Positions 25,201 to 34,453 of a stretch of 38,117 nt of DNA are shown piece by piece; the stretch's first letter is position 1; each line of letters begins with the position of its first letter. The notes below the pieces were generated by a model that was not told the origin of the DNA, searched no databases, and saw only the letters and a list, made by a program, of their open reading frames with translations. A program made the translations under genes and the position numbers. The stretch is from Bavariicoccus seileri WCC 4188 (GTDB lineage: Bacteria > Bacillota > Bacilli > Lactobacillales > Aerococcaceae). The stretch spans positions 1-38,117 of the forward strand of contig NZ_ATXL01000019.1 of NCBI RefSeq assembly GCF_000421665.1, read 5' to 3'.

Positions 25201-26568
25201 GTGTTAATTGCTAAGACAGCTTTTGGAAGTTTTAGGCATGCAGATGCAGCAAATGATCGGGAGACGTATTATTGTCCTTATTGTGGTGACGTTGTCATTC
25301 TTCGATCTGGTCAGAAAACTAAACGTCATTTTGCACATCGTCCGGTTGAAAGTTCAACTTCTAAAGTCGCCGAATCTTTTGAACATAAGATAGGAAAAAT
25401 GTGGTTAGCGGACCGGTTTAATGAGATTGGTTATGCTGTGTCTACGGAAGCTGTAGTTAGTGAAGCACAGCGAGCAGATATTCTTGTGTCGACGGCTAAG
25501 TCTCATGTTGTCATCGAGTACCAACTCAGTCCAATCAGTCTGAGAGATATTTCTTTGCGATCTGTTGGTTATCGTAGTTTGGGTTTAAATCAATGGTGGT
25601 TCGTTGGTCAAGAAGATCTTCCTCCGGTGGCTCCACAGCAAAAGTTATTTCTCTTGATGAGGTATCATGAAAAGCTGGGTTATTATTACTGGGTATTGGA
25701 TAATAAGCATCTAAGCATAAAACTTGTGTGGGATGTTCGCTTTGCGACAAATGGACGAAAGCTCTTGACTGGTCATGTCGTACGGTATCCAGTTTATTTA
25801 GGAGTGCCTACTCTCAATAAAATTCTTCAGTTGACCTTTCTCCAACTTAATAAACTTAATAAACATAAAAATCAAAACATAATTCAAAAACAAAATCATA
25901 ATCGTAATCAAAATCAAAATCAAAATCAAAAACAAAAACAAAATCAAAAACAAAAACAAAATAAAAAGCAAAATCAAATTGAAAATCAAAGCAACACTAA
26001 AAAGCAAAATCAAAACAAAATTCAAAATCAACATCTAAATCAACATCTAAATCAGTATCAAATGAAACATAAAAATCAGCCTCAAAAAATGAAAGACAAT
26101 AAAAGAAGTATGGATGCCAAGGAAACTGGATACAAAGGGTTTATGTCTACAAAAAGTGACAAGGGTTGTGGTAGTCCTGATCTTTATAAGATGACAATCG
26201 CAAGTCGCTCAAAGTCGCGTTTTTGTCGTTATTTCAGGCATTCAAAGCAACCGATTGATAGGTTTCTAGCGGAGTTTTTATATCAAAAAGGAAAGGTGAT
26301 AGAGGAGTTGAATCCGTTATTCTTTTATCCGCCGCTTTATGAGTTAGGCAGTTCGTATTCTATTGTTTTGTGGCGTGTCGTGATTGAAGTGGATGGTTTG
26401 TCTTATGAGAAATTTGGTCGTTTTGTGAAAGACCATGACTCTATCTTAAAACGGGTACCTTTGCCTTTTGTGAGGGAACCTGAGGATAAATGGCTTAAGC
26501 GTGTGTGGGAAGGTTGGTCTGCTATAAGGGTTTTAGACCGAAACTTTATGCCTTTTATGGTAGAATAG
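25201..26568 (+). CDS. coiA: Competence protein CoiA with an Asn/Gln/Lys repeat tract
   Basis: 455 residues from GTG 25201, chosen because the protein then begins MLIAKTAFGSFRHA like other CoiA proteins and because the frame further upstream runs through a terminator. CoiA acts in transformation, promoting recombination of incoming single-stranded DNA. Zinc-binding C25, C28, H43 and H46 are followed by a PD-(D/E)xK nuclease-like core with E61, D93 and E106-x-Q108 (VVIEYQLSP). The C-terminal helical part (about 330-455) is normal. Between them, residues about 217-300 are almost only N, Q, K and H, encoded by CAAAAT/CAAAAA repeats (core 25907-25965). Homologues usually lack such a tract. The frame stays open, so it may be functional. 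pepF follows after 28 bp. Confidence 0.88.
   Translation: MLIAKTAFGSFRHADAANDRETYYCPYCGDVVILRSGQKTKRHFAHRPVESSTSKVAESFEHKIGKMWLADRFNEIGYAVSTEAVVSEAQRADILVSTAKSHVVIEYQLSPISLRDISLRSVGYRSLGLNQWWFVGQEDLPPVAPQQKLFLLMRYHEKLGYYYWVLDNKHLSIKLVWDVRFATNGRKLLTGHVVRYPVYLGVPTLNKILQLTFLQLNKLNKHKNQNIIQKQNHNRNQNQNQNQKQKQNQKQKQNKKQNQIENQSNTKKQNQNKIQNQHLNQHLNQYQMKHKNQPQKMKDNKRSMDAKETGYKGFMSTKSDKGCGSPDLYKMTIASRSKSRFCRYFRHSKQPIDRFLAEFLYQKGKVIEELNPLFFYPPLYELGSSYSIVLWRVVIEVDGLSYEKFGRFVKDHDSILKRVPLPFVREPEDKWLKRVWEGWSAIRVLDRNFMPFMVE
25849..26103 (+). repeat. 6-bp microsatellite-like tract inside coiA
   Basis: Successive CAAAAT, CAAAAA and related hexamers, purest at 25907-25965, encode alternating Q-N and Q-K. A 12-bp unit (CATCTAAATCAA) is also duplicated at about 26032-26055. 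Period 6 keeps the frame when whole units are gained or lost; indels within A-runs would not. Confidence 0.9.
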
Positions 26569-26596
26569 GGTTATTAATTGAAAGGATGATGCATGC

Positions 26597-28423
26597 ATGT
26601 CGAAAGAACAAAATAATAGTAAAATACTTCTTCGTGAAGATGTTCCTGCTGAGTTGACGTGGGATACTACGTTGATTTATCCCAGTGATGAGGCGGCTGA
26701 AGCAGCTATTTCTGCCGTGAAAGATAAGAGTGAAAAAATCGAGGGGTTCAAGGGTCATTTAGCGGATGCTTCAGATACCTTAGCAGATGCGATTGAGACG
26801 ATCTTGGATGTCTATCGTCAGGTTGAAAAGGCTTATGTTTATTCGCACTTAAAATATGATCAAGACACTACCAATACGAAATACCAAGGGTTACAACAAC
26901 AAGCTTTGAGTGTTTTCACCCAAGTTTCTGGTAGTAGTGCCTTTTTTGAACCTGAAGTTTTAGCAATTCCTCTTGATAAGTTAGAAGGTTTTGTAGCGGA
27001 AAACGACCGTTTGAAACCCTATAAGCATTATTTGGATCAATTAACGGTCAATAAAGACCATGTCCTATCTGCGGATCAAGAGACTATTCTCGCAAATGCT
27101 GAAGCTGTCTTTTCTGGGGCTAGTCAAACCTATAACATTTTGACGAATGCTGATCTAGATTTGGGAGAAGTGAAGGATGAAGATGGTAATATAGTACCAT
27201 TGACGCATGGTTTATTTGGCTCTTTGTTACGTTCTAAAAATAGAGAAGTTCGTGAAGAGGTTTATAATCAACTTTATGACCGTTTTGAAAGCATTAAGAA
27301 TACAACTGCTTCAACCTTAGCAACACATGTCAAAAAGCATAATTTTAATGCGACGACTCGAGGTTATAGCTCGGCACGTCAAGCGAGTCTTGCTCAAAAC
27401 TTTATACCAGAGTCCGTTTATGAAACACTAGTTGAGGAAGTAAATCGTCATTTACCACTATTACATCGTTATGTTGCCTTGCGTAAGAAAGCATTGAAGC
27501 TAGATGAAATCAAGATGAGTGATATGTATGTTCCTCTAAATCCTGACCATGATCAAAAGCTAACTTTTGATGAAGCACGTGATATTGCATTAAAAGCATT
27601 AGCGCCTTTTGGGGAAGATTATGTTGAAATCTTGAATGAAGGATTTGCCAATCGTTGGATAGATATCAAAGAAAATAAAGGAAAACGGTCTGGTGCCTAT
27701 TCTTCAGGCATGTATGATACTGTTCCTTATATTCTGTTGAATTGGCAAGATGATTTTAGCCAATTGTTTACATTAGTCCATGAATTTGGTCACAGTGCGC
27801 ATTCTTATTACACACGGCATAATCAACCATATGTTTATGGTGATTATCCTATTTTCCTTGCAGAAATCGCATCAACGACTAATGAATGTGTGTTGACGGA
27901 ACATTTGCTCAATACCGAGACAGATCCAAAAACGCGTTTAGCTGTATTGAATGATTATTTGGATCGTTTCAAGAGTACTGTATTTCGTCAAACGCAGTTC
28001 GCTGAGTTTGAACAATATATTCATGCCGCTGATCAAGCTGGTAAACCATTGACAGTTGATTTTCTGTCCGATTACTATGGTGAGTTGAACAAACGTTACT
28101 ATGGTAATGATGTGACCTATGATGACCACATTAAATACGAATGGTCACGTATTCCACATTTCTACTACAATTTCTATGTTTACCAATACTCGACAGGTTT
28201 AGCTGCTGCTACAACTCTTGCTGACAAGATATTGACAGAAGGGGATAGTGCTGTTGAAGCTTATAAGAATTATCTAAAAGCTGGTTCTAGCGACTATCCA
28301 ATTGATGTGATGAAATCAGCAGGAGTTGATATGACATCTCCAGATTATTTACGTCATGCTTTCAAAGTCTTTGAAAAACGGTTAGATGAATTAGAAGAGT
28401 TGTTAGAAGAAGTTGGAAAATAA
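26597..28423 (+). CDS. pepF: Oligoendopeptidase F (M3 zinc metallopeptidase)
   Basis: 608 residues, cytosolic peptidase cutting peptides of roughly 7-17 residues. The zinc site HEFGH is at 395-399 in LFTLVHEFGHSAHSYYT, with the downstream glutamate in AEIASTTNE, and the C-terminal HFYYNFYVYQYSTGLAAA typical of PepF. AAAGGA stands about 10 nt before the ATG at 26597. It lies 28 bp after coiA, the arrangement found across many streptococci and enterococci, so the two are probably cotranscribed; the gene ends in a terminator shared with the convergent spxH side. Confidence 0.95.
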   Translation: MSKEQNNSKILLREDVPAELTWDTTLIYPSDEAAEAAISAVKDKSEKIEGFKGHLADASDTLADAIETILDVYRQVEKAYVYSHLKYDQDTTNTKYQGLQQQALSVFTQVSGSSAFFEPEVLAIPLDKLEGFVAENDRLKPYKHYLDQLTVNKDHVLSADQETILANAEAVFSGASQTYNILTNADLDLGEVKDEDGNIVPLTHGLFGSLLRSKNREVREEVYNQLYDRFESIKNTTASTLATHVKKHNFNATTRGYSSARQASLAQNFIPESVYETLVEEVNRHLPLLHRYVALRKKALKLDEIKMSDMYVPLNPDHDQKLTFDEARDIALKALAPFGEDYVEILNEGFANRWIDIKENKGKRSGAYSSGMYDTVPYILLNWQDDFSQLFTLVHEFGHSAHSYYTRHNQPYVYGDYPIFLAEIASTTNECVLTEHLLNTETDPKTRLAVLNDYLDRFKSTVFRQTQFAEFEQYIHAADQAGKPLTVDFLSDYYGELNKRYYGNDVTYDDHIKYEWSRIPHFYYNFYVYQYSTGLAAATTLADKILTEGDSAVEAYKNYLKAGSSDYPIDVMKSAGVDMTSPDYLRHAFKVFEKRLDELEELLEEVGK

Positions 28424-28452
28424 ATCTGTTTCTCTTTTATAGATCTACCATT

Positions 28453-28510
28453 GAGAAAAAGAACTCATCAGGAGCTAGCTAAAAGCTTGTTCCCAATGAG
28501 TTCTTTTCTC
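28453..28510. terminator. Terminator between pepF and the spxH side
   Basis: GAGAAAAAGAACTCAT (28453-28468) pairs with ATGAGTTCTTTTCTC (28496-28510), with further pairing inside the loop. A-rich and T-rich arms allow use in both directions. Confidence 0.75.
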
Positions 28511-28514
28511 TTGT

Positions 28515-28660
28515 CAGAGTTATAATTATCTCAGTTATGACGATCAGACAGAGTTATGACACCAAAATTAATTTGTTAAAAGCATAAGCTAATTAAAAGC
28601 ATAGGCTATTAAAAAGCATAAGCAATTAAAGGTACAGGCTGGTTGAAGGCATAAGCTCCT
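28515..28660. repeat. Degenerate 17-bp tandem repeats, two families
   Basis: Five adjoining 17-bp units begin at 28576, 28593, 28610, 28627 and 28644, all variants of TTAAAAGCATAAGCTAA. Immediately before, three units at 28515, 28532 and 28549 are variants of CAGAGTTATGA with the same 17-bp step. The block fills the space between the pepF terminator and the spxH stop codon. Confidence 0.85.
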
Positions 28661-28682
28661 TATATCGCTTGTAGGTCAATTA

Positions 28683-29387
28683 TTACGATTCGTTTGAATG
28701 GCGTTGCCATTTTACAGCATGCATGTGATCACCGTGTGTATGCTGTTTCTTTTTACAATTTGTACTGCGAGGTTTATTTTTTTGTTTTACAAGGTTGAGT
28801 AAGGCCGCTGTCGTTATCTCGTTTTGAACCATAATGCCATAGTCTTCGCTCAGATTATCAAAGATGACGAGTGATGGCGTTGATGTGATGCCCATTTCTT
28901 GTGCAACATGTTGATCTGTTGTATAGGCATCTTTTGTCAATCGACTATAGTGATCTTCTTTAAATTCGGCCAGATCTAGTCCTTCTTTATCAGCCGTTCT
29001 GAAGACTAATTCTTCGCTAATAGGTATTTTATCTTGATGCAACGCTCTTTGCAAAGCAAACAAGAACTTCCTACCACGTTTACAGCCTTGCATCATCGCA
29101 GCCTTATAAGCTAGTGATACTTGGTAAACTGTCAGATAGAGTTGGTTGCGATAATTAAAGTCACCGTTCTCGATACCAAGACGATGCATATACTCGCTCA
29201 TCGTCTTGATATTGTGATACGGTAATATCTTATAATTTATTTTACAGGGTGCTTCTGTGATGAAGCGGTTTATCTCTTGCTCAAATTTATAGCATTCGTA
29301 ACCGATGGGATTTATAAAAAGATATAAATCTAAAACCCTGTTAGGGGGTGCAAAGGACGAAACTTGTAGTTTGTCGACCCGATACAT
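28683..29387 (-). CDS. spxH: ClpXP adaptor SpxH (YjbH), DsbA-fold protein
   Basis: 234 residues. SpxH/YjbH binds Spx and speeds its degradation by ClpXP. It is a DsbA-type thioredoxin-fold protein: an early strand-loop LYLFINPIGYECYKFE replaces the usual CxxC (only one cysteine remains at that place), a helical insertion follows, and the cis-proline motif STPSLVIFD appears near residue 180. The C-terminal tail has several histidines (HTHGDHMHAVKW). The start is ATG at 29387-29385, because AAAGGTG lies 6 nt before it; a GTG three codons upstream is too close to that sequence. Convergent with pepF, same strand as the CYTH gene upstream. Confidence 0.8.
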   Translation of the reverse strand: MYRVDKLQVSSFAPPNRVLDLYLFINPIGYECYKFEQEINRFITEAPCKINYKILPYHNIKTMSEYMHRLGIENGDFNYRNQLYLTVYQVSLAYKAAMMQGCKRGRKFLFALQRALHQDKIPISEELVFRTADKEGLDLAEFKEDHYSRLTKDAYTTDQHVAQEMGITSTPSLVIFDNLSEDYGIMVQNEITTAALLNLVKQKNKPRSTNCKKKQHTHGDHMHAVKWQRHSNES

Positions 29388-29507
29388 GTCTATCACCTTT
29401 CATTGCTATTGTGTTCTATGTTATAAAGGTCATTTAAAATTATGTTTAAACTATTTTGAACTATTTTTGCTCAACAACTACATTGTAGCGAAAAATAGAG
29501 GAGATGC

Positions 29508-30134
29508 CTAACGTTTTGATTCGTGAGACAGGGCTCGTTCTATTTTTGGTGCACTCACAATTCGTGGAATATTGAACTGATGGAGCAAAGCGCTAAATTC
29601 TTTTTGTCCTATAGCAAGATCCGTTACTTCATACTCAAGTTCGAAATCTATCGTGTTGTCACTGAAGGTTACTTGGTCAAGAACGAGTAATCCAGTCTGA
29701 TAGGGGAGCTCGTAGCGTTTAGTTGTCATGGCTGTGACTAAGGGAAATGTGGTAGTTGTGATCTGTTGCTCCAAAAGGGCGTCACCGATTGGCTTTGCTA
29801 CTGTCAATCGACCAGAATCGATCCAGCTGTATGCCTCATTAACGGATAAGGCAACCGTTGTTTCAGCTTTCTGTAAGGGTCCAACGGCATATTTTAAAGT
29901 CATTTCTGCACGTCCTTGATTGATCACTCGGATTCGAAGGGCCATGCCATGGTTCTTTAAGTGGTCATCTTGGTCAAAATAAGCATTGGTCAGTTGAAGA
30001 ATTCTACCCTCATCTGTTTTAAAATGCGCTAACAATTTGCGGTAATCAGTTTGGGTGAGGGTGTTTTTAAATTCTTGTTCTAATTCACGGTGAATGTTAT
30101 CTTTAGTAACCATTACTGTTTGGCTCCAATCCAT
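29508..30134 (-). CDS. CYTH-domain protein (YjbK-like)
   Basis: 208 residues. CYTH proteins form a small tunnel that binds triphosphate groups with divalent metal; members include thiamine triphosphatases and inorganic triphosphatases. The hallmark ExExK-type start is ELEQEFKNTL (about 17-26), followed by YFDQDDHLKNHGMALRIR, MTLKYA and FELEYEVTD with the expected charged residues. The substrate is unknown. In many Firmicutes this gene lies beside the small alarmone synthetase relQ, as it does here (divergent, 413 bp apart), suggesting a link to nucleotide polyphosphates. An alternative start 21 nt downstream has no better ribosome-binding site. Confidence 0.85.
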   Translation of the reverse strand: MDWSQTVMVTKDNIHRELEQEFKNTLTQTDYRKLLAHFKTDEGRILQLTNAYFDQDDHLKNHGMALRIRVINQGRAEMTLKYAVGPLQKAETTVALSVNEAYSWIDSGRLTVAKPIGDALLEQQITTTTFPLVTAMTTKRYELPYQTGLLVLDQVTFSDNTIDFELEYEVTDLAIGQKEFSALLHQFNIPRIVSAPKIERALSHESKR

Positions 30135-30547
30135 TGGACCTGTCTTCTTACTTACATTTTATCAGTAATTAACGTTATGTGCTAATCATTCGAATATGGT
30201 ACAATAACACTAGAGTGTAGCTACTCAAAAAGTGGTTAAAAGAGTTGATATAACGCGAAAAACATGAAATGACTTTTGTTTGAAAAAATAAAGCGGTCTA
30301 CTGCTAGATCGCCCCAACTCATTCTTGATTAAACCTTCTAGATAATCAACTATTGAAGGATTTGTTATGATTATACTGAACTGGATCCATGAGGTCAAAG
30401 GTTACATCGTGGACAGTTACTGAAGTAGCCTATTAGCATCTTAGTTAGTATCATAGGTGTTAGAATTTTGATATCAAATGTTTAAGAGGTCACTAGTATC
30501 TGTGTAGAAATCACTAGTATCTTGTTATATGAAGAGAGGGATTAGTC
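30135..30547. other. Gene-free divergent spacer between the CYTH gene and relQ
   Basis: 413 bp with no credible gene. A TACAAT -10 candidate is at about 30199-30204. A small hairpin GCGGTCTA/TAGATCGC (about 30291-30309) has no T-tract. Near relQ, CACTAGTATC is repeated at 30491 and 30512 (21-bp step) and related TTAGTATC words occur just before, so this spacer also shows short-period duplication. Confidence 0.5.
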
Positions 30548-31189
30548 GTGGAAAAAGTTACCCCAAACATTGTAGATGATTGGAATGCTTTTCTTGCCCC
30601 ATATTATCAAGCAGTTTCAGAAATTAAAGTAAAATTAAAAGGGATACGCGAAGAGTATCGACAACAAGAGAAACATGCCCCAATAGAGTTTATTACCGGG
30701 CGGGTCAAAACAGTTAATAGTATCATTGAAAAAATGAATGTCCGTCAAATTCCAGTCGATAATTGGATTGAAGAAGTTACCGATATTGGTGGGATTAGAA
30801 TCATGTGCCAGTTTGTTGAGGATATTTACGAAACTGTGGATTTGCTCAGACAAAGGGGAGATTTTAATATTGTTGTTGAACGTGATTATATCACCCACAT
30901 GAAAGACAGTGGCTATCGGTCTTATCATATTGTGATTAATTATCCTGTCGAACGAATAGAAGGTCGGCGTGGCGTTTATATCGAGATTCAAATCAGAACA
31001 CTTGCCATGAATTTTTGGGCGACGATTGAGCACTCACTTAACTATAAGTATGATGGAGATTATCCGGATGCTTTAAGAGATCGTCTGAAAAGAGCAGGCG
31101 AGGCTGCCTTTAGTTTGGATAAAGAAATGAGCGAGATCAGGGAAGATATCCAAGAAGCGCAAGATATCTTCCATCATTATAGGCGATAG
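30548..31189 (+). CDS. relQ: Small alarmone synthetase RelQ
   Basis: 213 residues. RelQ transfers pyrophosphate from ATP to GTP or GDP, making (p)ppGpp, without the hydrolase and regulatory domains of long RelA/Rel proteins. The synthetase core is complete: EFITGRVKTVNSIIEKM, DIGGIRIMCQFVEDIYETV (metal-binding region), SGYRSYHIVI and the VYIEIQIRTLAMNFWATIEHSLNYKY catalytic block, then C-terminal tetramerisation helices. Translation starts at GTG 30548 after AGAGAGGGA. It heads the relQ-nadK-rluD-mgtE cluster typical of enterococci and bacilli. Confidence 0.93.
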   Translation: MEKVTPNIVDDWNAFLAPYYQAVSEIKVKLKGIREEYRQQEKHAPIEFITGRVKTVNSIIEKMNVRQIPVDNWIEEVTDIGGIRIMCQFVEDIYETVDLLRQRGDFNIVVERDYITHMKDSGYRSYHIVINYPVERIEGRRGVYIEIQIRTLAMNFWATIEHSLNYKYDGDYPDALRDRLKRAGEAAFSLDKEMSEIREDIQEAQDIFHHYRR

Positions 31190-31281
31190 GCAATAAGTCT
31201 ATAGGCGGTAAGTTTAAAAAGGCGATATAGCTCATCGTCTTGTCGATGGTTAAAATGAAGTTTTATGGGGGAGTAGACAGC

Positions 31282-32118
31282 ATGAAATTGGCATTTGTCT
31301 CAAATGATTCAGAAAAGTCTCAAGGTATAAAGGATTACTTTCAGACCTTGTGTCATATGGGTAGATTTGAAGGGGATGATACTGATCCTGATGTTGTCAT
31401 CTCAATCGGTGGAGATGGGACCTTGCTATCGGCATTCCATCAGTACCAAGATTGCATCAACCATGTTAAATTTGCTGCGATTCATACGGGTCATTTGGGG
31501 TTTTACACGGATTGGGTCGCAGGTGAAGCTGAGCAACTAGCACAGTCGCTGATTAATGATGATCTTGTTAATGTGAGTTATCCATTGTTACAATTGAAAG
31601 TTATTCAAGGGGAAAGATCTAGCAGACGTGTGCGTCAAATTCTGTGTTTGAATGAAGCGACGATTAAGCAAGTCACGGCAACTTTTATTTGTGAAGTTTT
31701 TATTGGTGATGAATTGTTTGAAACCTTTCGTGGGGACGGTCTTTGTGTGTCTACACCAACTGGCTCTACTGGGATCAACAAATCAATCGGTGGGGCAGTC
31801 GTCCATCCTAGCTTGAATGCTCTACAGCTCACGGAGTTTGCCTCCTTGAACAATCGGGTCTTTCGTACATTAAGTTCCCCATTAATTGTTACCCAAGATG
31901 AAACGATAACGTTTAGGCCAATCTCTAATGGTCATTCAACTGAGAAGCTTGTCTTGACCTATGACAATTTATTTGAGTCTGCAGAAGAATTGAAGGAACT
32001 TTCATTTAAAGTGGCAGATGAGCGGATCCATTTTTTGGGATCCAAGCATAAGCGTTTTTGGAACCGAGTTTCCTACTCCTTCATCGGACCGGTAAAGGGA
32101 TCAGGACATGAGATTTGA
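31282..32118 (+). CDS. nadK: NAD kinase
   Basis: 278 residues. Phosphorylates NAD to NADP, the cell's only route to NADPH cofactor. The GGDGT motif is at 43-47 (ISIGGDGTLLSAFH), then the LNEATI and TPTGSTGINKSIGGA motifs of the NAD-binding site follow. ATG 31282 is chosen because GGGGGAG ends 8 nt upstream and the protein then starts MKLAFVSN like the family; an in-frame ATG 14 codons earlier lacks a ribosome-binding site. Its last 11 bases overlap the start of the rluD-like gene. Confidence 0.95.
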   Translation: MKLAFVSNDSEKSQGIKDYFQTLCHMGRFEGDDTDPDVVISIGGDGTLLSAFHQYQDCINHVKFAAIHTGHLGFYTDWVAGEAEQLAQSLINDDLVNVSYPLLQLKVIQGERSSRRVRQILCLNEATIKQVTATFICEVFIGDELFETFRGDGLCVSTPTGSTGINKSIGGAVVHPSLNALQLTEFASLNNRVFRTLSSPLIVTQDETITFRPISNGHSTEKLVLTYDNLFESAEELKELSFKVADERIHFLGSKHKRFWNRVSYSFIGPVKGSGHEI

Positions 32119-33025
32119 GTGGGTGGTCACAGAGAAAGAAACAAAACTATTGAAGTTTTTCTTGCGTGATCAAGGTGTTTCCAGAAAATTGTTAAGTGCA
32201 ATCAAAACGCATAATGGTTTCAGCGTCAATGACCTGCCTTGTTTTGCAAATCAAGCTGTGGTATCCGGAGATAGGGTTGCTATCGTGATTCCTGACGAGG
32301 AAAGTCATGAGACTGTAGTGCCTGTTAAACGGCCACTTGAGATTTTATATGAAGATAGAGACCTCCTAGTCGTCAATAAGCCTAGAGCATTAGCGACGAT
32401 ACCGAGTCGTCAAAATCCTGAAAGTTCACTGGCAAATTGGATAAAAGGCTACTATGTTTCTAATGGCTATAAAGACCAAGTGATCCATATTGTGACTCGG
32501 TTAGATCGTGACACTTCAGGAATCGTACTGATTGCCAAGCACCGCTTTAGTCATCACAGTTGCGACCGCTTATTGCGTGAGTCTCTGATTACGAAGGAAT
32601 ATCGTGCTTTGGTGTGGGACCGGGATAATCGACTACGAGATCATGAGTTGATTGATCTCCCAATTGCTAGGGATAAAGACTCAATCATCACGCGCTGTGT
32701 GGCTGAAGATGGCAAGAAAGCTCTAACTGAATACTGGGTTATGAAATCCTTTGGACCAATCAAACTGGTGAAAATTCACTTGCACACGGGACGTACACAT
32801 CAGATTAGAGTCCATTTTAAAGCACTTGGTTGCCCGTTGGTGGGAGATTCATTATATGGAGGGGCAAAGAATGATGGTATTGATAAGCAGGCTCTCCATT
32901 GTCGTAAAATCAGCCTCATCCAACCTTTTAACCAGCAACCCTTGACTATCAAAGCACCATATCCAAGAGATATGTCAGACTGGTTGATGACTAAAGGGTA
33001 TGATTGTAGTAAGGATGAAGATTAA
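32108..33025 (+). CDS. rluD: RluA/RluD-family pseudouridine synthase
   Basis: 305 residues. These enzymes isomerise specific uridines in 23S rRNA or tRNA to pseudouridine. The catalytic aspartate is D133 in VTRLDRDTSG, followed by KEYRALV, LHTGRTHQIRVHF and PLVGDSLYGG. An S4-like N-terminal segment (about 10-70) is diverged. The exact target site cannot be assigned from sequence; in Firmicutes with the same gene order the orthologue is called YjbO. The ATG at 32108 lies inside the end of nadK after an AGG-containing sequence, implying coupled translation. Confidence 0.85.
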   Translation: MRFEWVVTEKETKLLKFFLRDQGVSRKLLSAIKTHNGFSVNDLPCFANQAVVSGDRVAIVIPDEESHETVVPVKRPLEILYEDRDLLVVNKPRALATIPSRQNPESSLANWIKGYYVSNGYKDQVIHIVTRLDRDTSGIVLIAKHRFSHHSCDRLLRESLITKEYRALVWDRDNRLRDHELIDLPIARDKDSIITRCVAEDGKKALTEYWVMKSFGPIKLVKIHLHTGRTHQIRVHFKALGCPLVGDSLYGGAKNDGIDKQALHCRKISLIQPFNQQPLTIKAPYPRDMSDWLMTKGYDCSKDED

Positions 33026-33088
33026 TGACTGAACTATTAGTCAATAAAAGGAACCAGATTGATCACAATTTGTGAACCGAGGTGACTT

Positions 33089-34453
33089 ATGGAAGAACAA
33101 AGAGAACAAGAAGAATTACTAAGAGATATTGAAAATAGTTTGCTGTTAGAGGATATCGATACATTTCGTGAGTTATTTTTAAATGCCCATGTCTATGAAC
33201 AAGCACAGCTTTATCTCGCTTTAAGTGAAAAAGCTAGGCTCGTTCTGTACCATTTCTTATCCCCACAAGAAATAGCAGATATGTTTGAATTGATCGAAGA
33301 AGATGATGATGAGGTCATCGATTATCTAAAAGAAATGGATGATCGCTACTTGGCTGTCATGTTGTCTTGTATGTCGACGGATAACGCGGTCGATCTCCTA
33401 AAAGAACTAGATCCAAGTGTGGCACATCGTTATTTGCGGTTAATGCCTGATGATTCAGAAGCAGAGATTAGGCGATTATACTACTACAATGAAGAGACTG
33501 CCGGGGGCTTAATGACCACGGAGTTCATTGCTATCCAAGCCAATCAAACCGTGCAGAGTGCTTTAACATTGATCAAGAGTTTAGCTCAACAAGCTGAGAC
33601 AATTTATTACATTTATGTCGTTGACGAAGAACGGACACTTGTTGGTGTCTTGTCTTTGAGGGACTTAATTTTAAACGATGATGACACGATGATTCATGAG
33701 GCAATGGTGGATCGGATTGTCAGTGTATCAGTCAATGAAGACCAAAAACAGGTGGCTCAAACGGTTCGAGATTATGACTTCTTGGCCTTACCTGTAGTTG
33801 GCGACTCAAACGAAATGCTTGGCATCATCACTGTCGACGATGTCATGGATGTTATGGCGGAAGAAGCTAGTAGTGACTACTCTGGGTTGGCCGCAGTCGA
33901 TGTTGACGATACGCCTTTAAATCCCTTTGTAGCTGCTACAAAACGGCTGCCATGGCTAATCACATTATTATTCCTGGGAATGGGAACGTCAACGCTGATT
34001 AGTCAATATGAGGGTATTATTGCGCAAGCAAGTGTCTTATCTGTATTCGTTACCCTTATCACTGGTACGGCGGGTAATGCTGGTACGCAGTCTCTAGCGG
34101 TTGCCGTCAGACAACTCAGCCAAAAAGATGAGGACCAGACGAGTGTTTGGGCTATCTTTGGTCGTGAATTAGCTACTGGTGTCGTGACGGGTGCAGTAAC
34201 GGGACTGACTATTATGATCGTCGTTTCTACCTGGCAACATAATATTGTGTTAGGTAGTATTGTTGGGATAGCCATGTTATGTGCTATTACAGTTGCCATC
34301 TTGGCTGGGAGTTTCATCCCACTATTAATGGCTAAAATAGGGGTAGATCCAGCGGTTGCCTCTGGTCCATTTATTACGACCTTGTCAGATTTGACTAGCG
34401 TACTCATTTATTTTTCAATCGCAAGTATATTCTTGGCATCATTTACGAATTAG
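33089..34453 (+). CDS. mgtE: Magnesium transporter MgtE
   Basis: 454 residues. MgtE is a homodimeric Mg2+ channel gated by intracellular magnesium. Order of domains: acidic N-terminal domain (about 1-130, with PQEIADMFELIEEDD), two CBS domains (about 135-255, ending GIITVDDVMDVM), a plug helix and five membrane helices (about 285-454) with the conserved VTGTAGNAGTQSLAV-like selectivity region. GAGGTGA precedes the ATG. It ends the relQ cluster and is followed by a strong terminator. Confidence 0.95.
   Translation: MEEQREQEELLRDIENSLLLEDIDTFRELFLNAHVYEQAQLYLALSEKARLVLYHFLSPQEIADMFELIEEDDDEVIDYLKEMDDRYLAVMLSCMSTDNAVDLLKELDPSVAHRYLRLMPDDSEAEIRRLYYYNEETAGGLMTTEFIAIQANQTVQSALTLIKSLAQQAETIYYIYVVDEERTLVGVLSLRDLILNDDDTMIHEAMVDRIVSVSVNEDQKQVAQTVRDYDFLALPVVGDSNEMLGIITVDDVMDVMAEEASSDYSGLAAVDVDDTPLNPFVAATKRLPWLITLLFLGMGTSTLISQYEGIIAQASVLSVFVTLITGTAGNAGTQSLAVAVRQLSQKDEDQTSVWAIFGRELATGVVTGAVTGLTIMIVVSTWQHNIVLGSIVGIAMLCAITVAILAGSFIPLLMAKIGVDPAVASGPFITTLSDLTSVLIYFSIASIFLASFTN

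Noticed and set aside
25798-26034. Antisense open frame coding a very hydrophobic 78-residue protein opposite coiA
   Set aside because: It is the mirror image of the CAAAAT repeat (antisense gives Ile/Leu/Phe codons) and has no ribosome-binding site of its own.
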